Below, one piece after another: positions 54,144 through 62,372 of a stretch of 64,000 bases of DNA; positions within the stretch are counted from its first letter, which is position 1; every line of letters begins with the position of its first letter. Below the pieces are notes generated by a model that ran no database searches, was not told the DNA's origin, and worked only from the letters and a program-made list of their open reading frames with translations. The DNA comes from Bordetella genomosp. 9 (lineage in GTDB: Bacteria; Pseudomonadota; Gammaproteobacteria; Burkholderiales; Burkholderiaceae_B): the NCBI RefSeq assembly GCF_002261425.1, contig NZ_NEVJ01000003.1:1674001-1738000 (forward strand). Reading direction: 5' to 3'. Made by a program: the position numbers and the translations under genes.

Positions 54144-56657
54144 ATGCGTTACCCCGCACTCCTTCCAGCCGACCTGCCCCCCCATCACCGGCCCCGCCAC
54201 TGCGCCACCCGCGCGCGGGGATCCTGGCTCCGGCTCGCCGCCGCGCGGCCACTGCTGGCGCTTCTGCTGGGCCTGAACCTGTTCCTGGCGGCGGGCTGGA
54301 CGCCGGCCCAGGCGCAGGCGCCCTCCGGCCAGCAGGAGATAGACAAGGCGCTGGATTCGGCCCGCAAGGACATGGAGGCGCTGCGCAAGAACCTGTCCGA
54401 ACAGACCGACGACACCGAATTGCTCCGCCGCCGGGCCGCCGCGATCGATATCCAGTCCAAGGCGGACGCCATTGCCGACAAGCTCGCGCCCATCCTGACC
54501 TCGGTGCAGGCGCGCCTGACGGAACTGGGCCCCGCGACCGACACCGGCAAGGAGGCGCGCGACATCGCCGCCCAGCGGGCGGAACTGGAGAAAAACCGCT
54601 CGACGCTGGACGCGCAGATCAAGCTCGCGCGCCTGCTTTCCGTGGAGGGCGTGCAGACGGCCGAATCGATATCGACCATGCGCCGCTCGCAATTCCAGGC
54701 ACGCCTGGGGGAGCGCCGGCCGTCCATACTGGGCGGGCAGTTCCGCGACGATTTCAGGAACGACCTGCCGCGCGACATGAGCCGCCTGGCCAGCCTGCGC
54801 GACGAGCTGGCGGCCGCGTTGAGCGGCACCCCGGGCTGGGTGTGGAGCATCCTGCTGCTGGCGGCCGCCGTCATCGTGGGCCTGACCGTGCTGGCCGCGC
54901 GCCAGATGCGCCGCTTCACCGCCTCGCGGGTCCCCGCGGGGCGGTTGCGCCGTTCCTTCCATGCCCTGATCGTCGTGATGGCGGCCACGCTGGCGCCCGG
55001 GCTGATCGGACAATTGCTCTACATCGGTCTCGACTGGCAGGGACAGCTGCCGGACGAGTTGGAATCCCTGATATCCGGGTTCGCCGGCATCCTGTGCCTG
55101 GGCGGCTACGTCACCGGGCTGGGGCTGGCGCTGCTGTCGCCTTCGCGGCCGTCGTGGCGGCTGCCGGACATCCCGGATCGCATCGCCAAGAAGATGCGCT
55201 GGTTCCCGCATGTGCTGGGGCCCTTGATCGTCCTGGTATGGCTGCTCGATCGCCTGCCGGTTTCGCTGAACGCCAGCCTGTCGACGACCATCGCGTTCAA
55301 TTGCCTGGTGACGATCCTGCTGGTGGTGGTCATCGTCGTCGGACTGGTGCGATTGGAGCGCACGCGCCGCAAGGTGCTGCACGACCCCGAAAAAGGCCAG
55401 GCCCCGCCGCGCCACCTGTGGCTGCTCATCGCGGTCAGCGTCGCATGGCTGATGGTCGCCGGGTCGCTGCTCGCCGTATTCACCGGCTACGTGGCCTTCG
55501 GCAACTTCGTCGCGAAGCAGGTGGTCTGGGCGCTCATCGTGCTGAGCTCCGCCTATCTCCTGGCGCTGCTGGTCGACGATTTCTTCATGTCGGTGCTCGG
55601 CACGCCCCCGCGCGACGCCGACGGGCACGAACGGGGGCGCGAACCGCGCATCCGCGACCAGGCGGCGGTGGTGCTCTCCGGCCTCGCGCGCCTGTTGATC
55701 GGCCTGATCGCGCTGATCATGGTGCTGGGCCAGTTCGCCGAAGGCCCGATGGAGCTGCTCCAGCGCGCCGAACAACTGCTTAACGGACTGTCCATCGGCC
55801 AGGTGCAGCTGCGCCCGGCCGCGCTGGTGCAGGGCTTCCTGGTGCTGTTCGCCGGGCTGCTGGGCGTACGGCTCCTGAAGCGGTGGCTGATCAACCGCTA
55901 CCTGCCGACGACGACGCTGGACCCGGGCATGCAGACCTCGGCCACCACGCTGTTCGGCTATGTAGGCGTGGTCGTCGCGGTCGGGTTGGCGCTGTCCGCG
56001 CTGGGCCTGGGGCTGGAACGGATCGCCTGGGTGGCCAGCGCCCTGTCGGTGGGTATCGGTTTCGGCCTGCAGGCGGTGGTGCAGAACTTCGTATCGGGGC
56101 TGATCCTGCTGGCCGAACGGCCGGTCAAGGTCGGCGACTGGGTGTCGCTGGGCGGCGTCGAAGGCGACATCCGGCGCATCAATGTCCGCGCGACGGAAAT
56201 CCAGATGGGCGACCGTTCGACGGTGATCGTGCCGAATTCGGAGTTCATCACCAAGACCGTGCGCAACGTCACCCATGCCAACCCGCTGGGGCTGGTCCAG
56301 ATCAAGCTGCCCATGCCCTTGAGCACGGATGCGGCAAAGGCGCGCGAGATCATTCTTTCCGCGTTCGTCGATCACGAGGACGTGTTGGAGACGCCCGCGC
56401 CCAATGTCTTCCTGGATGGGATCGACGGCGGCAACCTCGTGTTCAACGCCACCGGCTACGTCGGCTCGCCGCGCCAGGCCTACGGCACCCGCAGCGCGTT
56501 GTTGTTCGAGGTGCTGCAGCGCCTGGCCGCCGCCAACATCGGCCTGGGCAAGCCGCCGACCATGCTGGTCAGCGCCCCGGCCGCGCCGCTGTTGCCGGGC
56601 ATTTCGGCGGCGGAGCAGCCTCGGCCGACCCCGGCGCCGGGGCAAGAGGATGCCTAG
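54144..56657 (+). CDS. Large MscS-family mechanosensitive channel with DUF3772 domain
   Basis: About 837 residues. A signal peptide ends near PAQAQA (about residue 56). A periplasmic helical coiled-coil/DUF3772 part follows (DSARKDMEALRKNLSEQTDD...QAEL), then about 10 transmembrane helices, and the MscS pore and beta domain with SVGIGFGLQAVVQNFVSGLI, VKVGDWVSLGGVEGDIRRIN and VIVPNSEFITKTVRN. It releases solutes on hypo-osmotic shock. The start is uncertain: ATG 54093 in the same frame is possible. It overlaps the convergent gene by 4 bp. Confidence 0.9.
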   Translation: MRYPALLPADLPPHHRPRHCATRARGSWLRLAAARPLLALLLGLNLFLAAGWTPAQAQAPSGQQEIDKALDSARKDMEALRKNLSEQTDDTELLRRRAAAIDIQSKADAIADKLAPILTSVQARLTELGPATDTGKEARDIAAQRAELEKNRSTLDAQIKLARLLSVEGVQTAESISTMRRSQFQARLGERRPSILGGQFRDDFRNDLPRDMSRLASLRDELAAALSGTPGWVWSILLLAAAVIVGLTVLAARQMRRFTASRVPAGRLRRSFHALIVVMAATLAPGLIGQLLYIGLDWQGQLPDELESLISGFAGILCLGGYVTGLGLALLSPSRPSWRLPDIPDRIAKKMRWFPHVLGPLIVLVWLLDRLPVSLNASLSTTIAFNCLVTILLVVVIVVGLVRLERTRRKVLHDPEKGQAPPRHLWLLIAVSVAWLMVAGSLLAVFTGYVAFGNFVAKQVVWALIVLSSAYLLALLVDDFFMSVLGTPPRDADGHERGREPRIRDQAAVVLSGLARLLIGLIALIMVLGQFAEGPMELLQRAEQLLNGLSIGQVQLRPAALVQGFLVLFAGLLGVRLLKRWLINRYLPTTTLDPGMQTSATTLFGYVGVVVAVGLALSALGLGLERIAWVASALSVGIGFGLQAVVQNFVSGLILLAERPVKVGDWVSLGGVEGDIRRINVRATEIQMGDRSTVIVPNSEFITKTVRNVTHANPLGLVQIKLPMPLSTDAAKAREIILSAFVDHEDVLETPAPNVFLDGIDGGNLVFNATGYVGSPRQAYGTRSALLFEVLQRLAAANIGLGKPPTMLVSAPAAPLLPGISAAEQPRPTPAPGQEDA

Positions 56658-57472
56658 GCCCTGGAATAGTTCGGCAGGATTTCACCGACAAAAGAGAAAT
56701 AGCGCGAATTGATCAGCGCCTTGGCGAGCTGGCCGGGGCCGGCGTCCTGGGGTGCGAGCGTCATATCCATCCCATACGGCTGCGCGCCGGACTGCGCGAG
56801 CTTATAGACCGCCATCCTGTACATCCAGGCGATCCATTCGGTGCAAAAGAATATCCGCTTGGCGGCGACCGCCGCGTCGACGAAGGAACCGCCCGCGCGT
56901 ATGACCTCGCGCTCCGTCGCGAGCTTGCTGTCTTCGTCCTGCTCGCCGGGACCGAACACGTGCTTCAGGATCGAACGTTTTTCCAGGGCCAGTGCCGCGA
57001 GGTTGTATTTCCACCTTTCGTTCGCGCCACGCACCACGAAAGCGGGCGCCTCCCTGTGCACGAGGTCCGCGACGTCCTTGCGCTTGCAGCGCCAGACGTG
57101 GTAACCGACCGTGATCATGTCTTTATCCAGCGTAGACCTGTAGATGTTCGGCGCCAGGCGATTGGAATTGACCATCAGGTCGCGCTTCAGCATGGGCACG
57201 GGCCGCCGCCCGTAGACACCTTCATTGCCATCGTGCGGCAAGCCGCCGTTCACGTCATAAATAAAGCTGCTTTGCCCGGCGACGCTGCCCTTGCCGGCGA
57301 TGCCGCCGTGGACATAATTAGACCCGGTCATCCCGCTGATGACGGCTCCGATCGGATCCCCGACGGCGCTATCGAAATAGAGTTTGAGCATGATGTCGCC
57401 GGGTGCGACCTGGCTTCTCAGCATGCCGCATCTTGCTTTCAGTCTGTCCGATGCCATTCCGTTCGATTCCAC
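56654..57472 (-). CDS. Permuted papain-fold (NlpC/P60 or YiiX-like) protein
   Basis: 272 residues from a GTG (MESNGMASDR), or 267 from an ATG at 57457. GDIMLKLYFDSAVGDPIGAV...YVHGGIAG resembles the start of circularly permuted NlpC/P60 enzymes, where the His comes first (YxHGGI), and IFFCTEWIAWMYRMAVYKLA supplies the later Cys. The expected activity is a cysteine peptidase, amidase or lipase-like acyl hydrolase. No signal peptide is seen, so the location is unclear. It lies 84 bp from the SLT lipoprotein on the same strand. I cannot name a substrate. Confidence 0.65.
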   Translation of the reverse strand: MESNGMASDRLKARCGMLRSQVAPGDIMLKLYFDSAVGDPIGAVISGMTGSNYVHGGIAGKGSVAGQSSFIYDVNGGLPHDGNEGVYGRRPVPMLKRDLMVNSNRLAPNIYRSTLDKDMITVGYHVWRCKRKDVADLVHREAPAFVVRGANERWKYNLAALALEKRSILKHVFGPGEQDEDSKLATEREVIRAGGSFVDAAVAAKRIFFCTEWIAWMYRMAVYKLAQSGAQPYGMDMTLAPQDAGPGQLAKALINSRYFSFVGEILPNYSRA

Positions 57473-57556
57473 AGCACGATAATCCAGCGGCGATCGTACG
57501 TGGCGTCCCCCGGGCCGCCTATGAGAATGGGCCGCGCGGGCGATAGGAAACCGTAC

Positions 57557-58171
57557 TTAGAATGGCCAGAAGCCGGAGTCGAGGTCGTCCTTGCAACCGG
57601 CATATTGCTGGCGGAAGCGGTCGGCGCGCGCCTGCACCTTGCGCGCGACGCCGATCAGCCAGGGCTTGCGGTTGTAGCTTTTGGCGCGATAGCCGCCCCA
57701 GCCTTCGTGGTACGCCAGGTATTGGCCATAGGCGTCCCACTTGGACACGCCGTTGAGCTTCTGCGTCTTGTCGATGTACCACCCCATGAAATCCAGGGCG
57801 TCGTCGAAATCGTCGCGACTGGCGAACCAGCGGTTGTTCTGCTTCACGTAGTCGCTCCAGGTCTCGTCCTTGGCCTGCGCGTAGCCATAGGCGGAGCTGA
57901 CGCGGCCCCAGGGGATGAAGCCCAGCAGATAGTCGCGCGGCGGCTTGGCGTCGTAACGGAAGCCGGATTCCTGGAACAGGATCGCGAACGGCACCTGCAC
58001 CGGCACGCCCCATTTTTTCTGGACGTCCAGCGCGGCGTCGTACCAGTCGTCCTTTTCGCGGAAGATCGCGCAGATGTCTTCCGGATTGCGCGGCGGCGCG
58101 CTGGCGCAGCCGGCCAGCCACACGGAACAGGAAACCGCCGCCAGCACGGCGGCGCGGCGCAGGCCGCCCAT
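57557..58171 (-). CDS. Lytic-transglycosylase-like (SLT) lipoprotein
   Basis: About 204 residues from the ATG at 58171. Lipoprotein signal MGGLRRAAVLAAVSCSVWLAGC, then a soluble-lytic-transglycosylase-like domain: VPFAILFQESGFRYDAKPPR holds the catalytic Glu (QESGF), followed by SSAYGYAQAKDETW and YLAYHEGWGGYRAKSYN. It is predicted to cleave peptidoglycan at the outer-membrane inner face. A longer frame reaches 58258 but would be encoded by a 9-bp tandem repeat, so the short start is preferred. Confidence 0.85.
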   Translation of the reverse strand: MGGLRRAAVLAAVSCSVWLAGCASAPPRNPEDICAIFREKDDWYDAALDVQKKWGVPVQVPFAILFQESGFRYDAKPPRDYLLGFIPWGRVSSAYGYAQAKDETWSDYVKQNNRWFASRDDFDDALDFMGWYIDKTQKLNGVSKWDAYGQYLAYHEGWGGYRAKSYNRKPWLIGVARKVQARADRFRQQYAGCKDDLDSGFWPF

Positions 58172-58179
58172 GGGGCGCA

Positions 58180-58206
58180 CGGGACGTCCGGGACGTACGG
58201 GACGTT
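58180..58206. repeat. 9-bp tandem repeat upstream of the SLT lipoprotein
   Basis: Three units of CGGGACGTN (58180, 58189, 58198) followed by CGGGG, between the preferred lipoprotein start and the stop of the oxidoreductase gene. If the longer frame were translated it would add a Pro/Arg repeat (PERPVRPGRPVRP). Confidence 0.85.
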
Positions 58207-58247
58207 CGGGGCTCGTGGGGCGCACGGATCCGGCGGCCGTGCGGCGG

Positions 58248-59264
58248 TCAGGAGACACGAACCAGCAGCTTCCCGAAGTTCGCGCCTTTCAGCATGCCCA
58301 TGAAGGCCCGTGGCGCGTTTTCCAGGCCATCGACGATGTCCTCGCGATAGCGGACGCGCCCGCTGGCCACGGCTTCGCCGACTTCGCGCAGGAAGTCGGG
58401 AAAATGTTCGGCGAACTCGAAATTGATGAAGCCGCGCAGCGTCAGGCTGCGCGACAGGATCTCGCGCATGGTGGCCGGGAGCAGGTTGGGACCGTCGGCG
58501 GTGGCGCCGTCATATTGGGCGACCAGGCCGCAGACCGGCACGCGGGCGTATTTGTTCAACAAAGGCAGCACCGCCTGCCACACCGCGCCGCCGACGTTCT
58601 CGAAGTACACGTCCACCCCATCGGGACAGGCCTGCGCGAGGCGCTCGGGGAAATCGGGGGCGCGGTGGTCGACCACGGCGTCGAAGCCCAATTCATCCCT
58701 GACATGCGCGCACTTGTCCGCGCCGCCGGCGATGCCCACGGCCCGGGCGCCCTGGATCTGGGCCCATTGTCCGACCAGCGAACCCACCGGCCCGCTCGCG
58801 GCCGCCACCACCACGGTTTCGCCGGTCCTGGGCTGGCCGATGAAGCGCAGCCCGCTGTAGGCGGTGAAACCGGGCATGCCCAGCACGCCCAGGCCGGTGG
58901 TGATCGGCGCCAGGGCCGGATCCAGCTTGCGCAGTCCGCGGGCGGCCACATTGGCATGGCTGCACCAGCCCGTGCGCGCCAGCACGATGTCGCCGACGGC
59001 ATAGTCCGGGTGCCGGCTGGCGATCACCTGCGCGGCCGTTTCGCCTTCCATCGTGCTCCCCAAGGCAACCGGCGGCGCGTAGGACTTGCGTTCATCCATC
59101 CGGCCGCGCATATAGGGATCCAGGGACAGATAGCGCACCTGGAGCTGGACTTCGCCTTCAGCCGGCTCGGCCAGGGGCGCGGTTTCGATGCGGAAGTCGC
59201 TGGCGCGCACGGCGCCGTGCGGGCGCGCGGCCAGCACGATCCGGGTGCAGGAGGAAACGGACAT
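58248..59264 (-). CDS. NADP-dependent oxidoreductase, medium-chain (CurA/LTB4DH-like)
   Basis: 338 residues from the ATG at 59264 (MSVSSCTRIVLAARPHGAVR). Motifs are SLDPYMRGRM, GMPGFTAYSGL, the Rossmann AAASGPVGSLVGQWAQIQGA and VDVYFENVGG. It belongs to the zinc-independent MDR group that reduces alpha,beta-unsaturated ketones or aldehydes. The N-terminal extension of the open frame is not family-like. It is divergent from acnB, so it could also respond to the site at 59383. Confidence 0.88.
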   Translation of the reverse strand: MSVSSCTRIVLAARPHGAVRASDFRIETAPLAEPAEGEVQLQVRYLSLDPYMRGRMDERKSYAPPVALGSTMEGETAAQVIASRHPDYAVGDIVLARTGWCSHANVAARGLRKLDPALAPITTGLGVLGMPGFTAYSGLRFIGQPRTGETVVVAAASGPVGSLVGQWAQIQGARAVGIAGGADKCAHVRDELGFDAVVDHRAPDFPERLAQACPDGVDVYFENVGGAVWQAVLPLLNKYARVPVCGLVAQYDGATADGPNLLPATMREILSRSLTLRGFINFEFAEHFPDFLREVGEAVASGRVRYREDIVDGLENAPRAFMGMLKGANFGKLLVRVS

Positions 59265-59382
59265 GGTGGACACCTCGCTGATCGGCCACGGCGCCGAGCC
59301 GCGACCCCGCCCCGCGGAAATACGGGCCGGAACCCCGGTATTAGACACTGCCCGGCGCGGCGTTGCTATGCCGCCTCAACAC

Positions 59383-59401
59383 TCTTATATAAGATATAAG
59401 A
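59383..59401. promoter_or_regulatory. 19-bp palindromic operator upstream of acnB
   Basis: TCTTATATAAGATATAAGA, identical to 35455-35473 near gntR/mdh. It ends 4 bp before the predicted acnB -35 and 71 bp before the acnB ATG. Confidence 0.75.
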
Positions 59402-59405
59402 CCGC

Positions 59406-59434
59406 TTGCCGACCGCCGCCATGGCTACTACAAT
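59406..59434 (+). promoter_or_regulatory. Candidate acnB promoter
   Basis: TTGCCG (59406-59411), a 17-bp spacer and TACAAT (59429-59434). A start near 59441 would leave a leader of about 31 nt. The operator sits immediately upstream, the same geometry as at mdh. Confidence 0.6.
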
Positions 59435-59471
59435 CGCGACCGATATCCCCCAACCACGACCAGGGCATTCC

Positions 59472-62057
59472 ATGCTAGCTACCTATCGCCAACACGTCGC
59501 CGAACGCGCGGCACTGGGCGTCCCCCCGCTCCCCCTGTCGGCCCAGCAGACCGCCGACCTGATTGAATTGCTGAAGGCGCCGCCCGCTGGCGAGGAAGCC
59601 TTCCTGCTGGACCTGATCACCCACCGCGTACCCGCGGGCGTGGACGATGCCGCCAAGGTCAAGGCTTCGTACCTGGCCGCCGTGGCCCTGGGCAAGGAAT
59701 CGTGTCCGCTGATCGATCGCGCCAAGGCGACGGAACTGCTGGGCACCATGCTCGGCGGCTACAACATCAGCGCGCTGATCGAATTGCTGGACGACGCCCA
59801 GGTCGGCGCCATCGCCGCCAAGGGCCTGAAGACCACCCTGCTGATGTTCGACGCCTTCCATGACGTCAAGGAAAAGGCCGACAAGGGCAACGCCAACGCC
59901 AAGTCCGTGCTGCAAAGCTGGGCCGACGCCGAATGGTTCACCTCGCGTCCGGAAGTGCCGAAGAGCCTGACCGTGACGGTGTTCAAGGTGACCGGCGAAA
60001 CCAATACCGATGACTTGTCGCCCGCCCCGGACGCCTGGAGCCGCCCCGACATTCCGCTGCACGCGCAAGCGATGCTGAAGAACGCCCGTCCCGGCATCGA
60101 GCCGGACGAGCCGGGCAAGGTCGGCCCGATCGACTTCCTGAACCAGCTCAAGAAGAAGGGCAACCTGGTCGCCTACGTGGGCGACGTGGTCGGCACCGGT
60201 TCGTCGCGCAAATCCGCGACCAACTCCGTGCTGTGGTTCACCGGCGAGGACATTCCCTTCGTCCCCAACAAGCGCTTCGGCGGCGTTTGCCTGGGCAGCA
60301 AGATCGCCCCGATCTTCTACAACACCATGGAAGACGCCGGCGCCCTGCCCATCGAGCTGGACGTGTCGCAGATGAACATGGGCGACGTCGTCGAGCTGCG
60401 CCCGTACGAAGGCAAGGCCCTGAAGGACGGCAAGGTCATCGCCGAATTCCAGGTCAAGTCGGACGTACTGTTCGACGAAGTGCGCGCCGGCGGCCGCATT
60501 CCGCTGATCATCGGCCGTGGCCTGACCGCCAAGGCCCGCGAAGCCCTGGGCCTGCCGCCCTCCACGCTGTTCCGCCTGCCCGTCAGCCCGGCCGACAGCG
60601 GCAAGGGCTACACGCTGGGCCAGAAGATGGTCGGCCGCGCCTGCGGCCTGCCCGAAGGCAAGGGCGTGCGTCCCGGCACTTACTGCGAGCCGCGCATGTC
60701 GGCCGTGGGCAGCCAGGACACCACCGGCACCATGACGCGTGACGAGCTGAAGGACCTGGCCTGCCTGGGCTTTTCGGCCGACCTGGTGATGCAGTCCTTC
60801 TGCCACACCGCCGCCTATCCCAAGCCCGTGGACGTCAAGACGCACCACACGCTGCCGCAGTTCATGAGCACGCGCGGCGGCATTTCGCTCAAGCCCGGCG
60901 ACGGCGTGATCCACTCGTGGCTGAACCGCATGCTGCTGCCCGATACCGTAGGCACCGGCGGCGACTCGCACACCCGCTTCCCCATCGGTATCTCCTTCCC
61001 GGCCGGTTCGGGCCTGGTGGCTTTCGCCGCCGCCACCGGCGTGATGCCGCTGGACATGCCGGAGTCGGTGCTGGTGCGCTTCAAGGGCAAGATGCAGCCC
61101 GGCGTGACGCTGCGCGACCTGGTCAACGCGATCCCGCTGTACGCCATCAAGCAAGGCCTGCTGACGGTCGAAAAGCAGAACAAGAAGAACGTGTTCTCCG
61201 GCCGCATTCTGGAAATCGAAGGCCTGCCCGACCTGAAATGCGAGCAGGCGTTCGAACTGTCGGACGCATCGGCCGAGCGTTCCGCCGCGGCCTGCACGGT
61301 GCGCCTGAACAAAGAGCCGATCATCGAGTACATCAACAGCAACATCGTCATGTTGAAGTGGCTGATCGCCAACGGCTATGAAGACGAACGCTCGATCCGC
61401 CGCCGCATCCAGGCGATGGAAGCCTGGCTGGCCAATCCCCAGCTGCTGGAGCCGGACGCCGACGCCGAATACGCCGCCGTCATCGAGATCGACCTGGCCG
61501 ACATCAAGGAACCGATCGTCGCCTGCCCCAACGACCCCGACGACGTGAAGACGCTGTCGGACGTGGCTGGCGCCAAGATCGACGAAGTGTTCATCGGCAG
61601 CTGCATGACCAATATCGGCCACTTCCGCGCGGCGTCCAAGCTGCTGGAAGGCAAGCGCGATATCCCGGTCAAGCTGTGGGTGGCCCCGCCAACCAAGATG
61701 GATGCCCGCCAGTTGACCGAAGAAGGCCACTACGGCACCTTCGGCGCGGCCGGCGCGCGTACCGAAATGCCGGGCTGCTCGCTGTGCATGGGCAACCAGG
61801 CACAGGTCCGCGAAGGCGCGACGGTGATGTCCACCAGCACGCGCAACTTCCCCAACCGCCTGGGCAAGAACACCAACGTGTACCTGGGCTCGGCGGAACT
61901 GGCCGCCATCTGCTCCAAGCTGGGCCGCATCCCGACCCGCGAGGAATACATGGCCGATATCGGCGTCGTGAACGAAAACGGCGACAAGATCTACCAGTAC
62001 CTGAACTTCGACAAGATCGAAGATTACAAGGACGTCGCCGACGCCGTGGAAGCGTGA
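59472..62057 (+). CDS. acnB: Aconitate hydratase B / 2-methylisocitrate dehydratase AcnB
   Basis: 861 residues from the ATG at 59472 ([20 protein letters not shown]). AcnB domain order: N-terminal HEAT-like domain, then the swivel domain ([20 protein letters not shown]), then the catalytic domains with [19 protein letters not shown] and the Fe-S ligands in [12 protein letters not shown] and [10 protein letters not shown]. It isomerises citrate and can hydrate 2-methyl-cis-aconitate made by PrpD. It has its own terminator. Confidence 0.96.
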   Translation: MLATYRQHVAERAALGVPPLPLSAQQTADLIELLKAPPAGEEAFLLDLITHRVPAGVDDAAKVKASYLAAVALGKESCPLIDRAKATELLGTMLGGYNISALIELLDDAQVGAIAAKGLKTTLLMFDAFHDVKEKADKGNANAKSVLQSWADAEWFTSRPEVPKSLTVTVFKVTGETNTDDLSPAPDAWSRPDIPLHAQAMLKNARPGIEPDEPGKVGPIDFLNQLKKKGNLVAYVGDVVGTGSSRKSATNSVLWFTGEDIPFVPNKRFGGVCLGSKIAPIFYNTMEDAGALPIELDVSQMNMGDVVELRPYEGKALKDGKVIAEFQVKSDVLFDEVRAGGRIPLIIGRGLTAKAREALGLPPSTLFRLPVSPADSGKGYTLGQKMVGRACGLPEGKGVRPGTYCEPRMSAVGSQDTTGTMTRDELKDLACLGFSADLVMQSFCHTAAYPKPVDVKTHHTLPQFMSTRGGISLKPGDGVIHSWLNRMLLPDTVGTGGDSHTRFPIGISFPAGSGLVAFAAATGVMPLDMPESVLVRFKGKMQPGVTLRDLVNAIPLYAIKQGLLTVEKQNKKNVFSGRILEIEGLPDLKCEQAFELSDASAERSAAACTVRLNKEPIIEYINSNIVMLKWLIANGYEDERSIRRRIQAMEAWLANPQLLEPDADAEYAAVIEIDLADIKEPIVACPNDPDDVKTLSDVAGAKIDEVFIGSCMTNIGHFRAASKLLEGKRDIPVKLWVAPPTKMDARQLTEEGHYGTFGAAGARTEMPGCSLCMGNQAQVREGATVMSTSTRNFPNRLGKNTNVYLGSAELAAICSKLGRIPTREEYMADIGVVNENGDKIYQYLNFDKIEDYKDVADAVEA

Positions 62058-62075
62058 TCCTGGCCTGAAGCCAGC

Positions 62076-62103
62076 GCCGGCGCCAAGCCGGCGCCAAGCC
62101 GGC
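62076..62103. repeat. 11-bp repeat downstream of acnB
   Basis: GCCGGCGCCAA occurs at 62076 and 62087, followed by a partial unit GCCGGC; it is self-complementary enough to fold into short stems. Non-coding. Confidence 0.75.
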
Positions 62104-62130
62104 CTCCCGCCGGCATCGAACTGGCAGCAA

Positions 62131-62172
62131 CGCCCGCCCGTGTGGTCCCCGCACGTGGCGGGCGATTTTTTT
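62131..62172 (+). terminator. Rho-independent terminator after acnB
   Basis: CGCCCGCC pairs with GGCGGGCG (extended by CGTG/CACG with one bulge), loop about 9 nt, followed by ATTTTTTT, 74 bp after the stop. Confidence 0.85.
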
Positions 62173-62238
62173 ATGAGGCCCGCCCCAGGCCGTGGCGTCA
62201 ACGCGACGCCGCGGGTTGCATGCGGCGAACTTATTATT

Positions 62239-62259
62239 GATAATGCGAATGCTTCGCAT
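62239..62259. promoter_or_regulatory. Probable Fur box with nested palindrome
   Basis: GATAATGCGAATGCTTCGC (62239-62257) matches the 19-bp Fur consensus at about 11-12 positions, in an AT-rich setting (TTATTATTGATAAT). It contains a perfect inverted repeat ATGCGAA-TGC-TTCGCAT. The downstream gene is a siderophore-type receptor, which supports iron control. Confidence 0.55.
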
Positions 62260-62279
62260 TTGTTTAACCAATTAATACT

Positions 62280-62298
62280 TGCGAAGAAATTATTCGCA
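62280..62298. promoter_or_regulatory. Second inverted repeat near the receptor promoter
   Basis: TGCGAA (62280-62285) and TTCGCA (62293-62298) around a 7-nt AT spacer. The half-sites are the same as in the Fur-like site 40 bp upstream. Confidence 0.4.
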
Positions 62299-62372
62299 TG
62301 CCTACGCATGTATCCCATCCATGCGGCGGGAGCCTCGCGGGCCCGGCCGCCACAAGTTTTCCAAGGGACACC

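Larger units (their letters stand above)
62058..62372. other. Intergenic region acnB to the receptor gene
   Basis: 315 bp. It holds an 11-bp tandem repeat (62076-62103), the acnB terminator (62131-62172) and an AT-rich regulatory stretch (62225-62300) with a probable Fur site and a second inverted repeat. No gene is seen. Confidence 0.7.
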
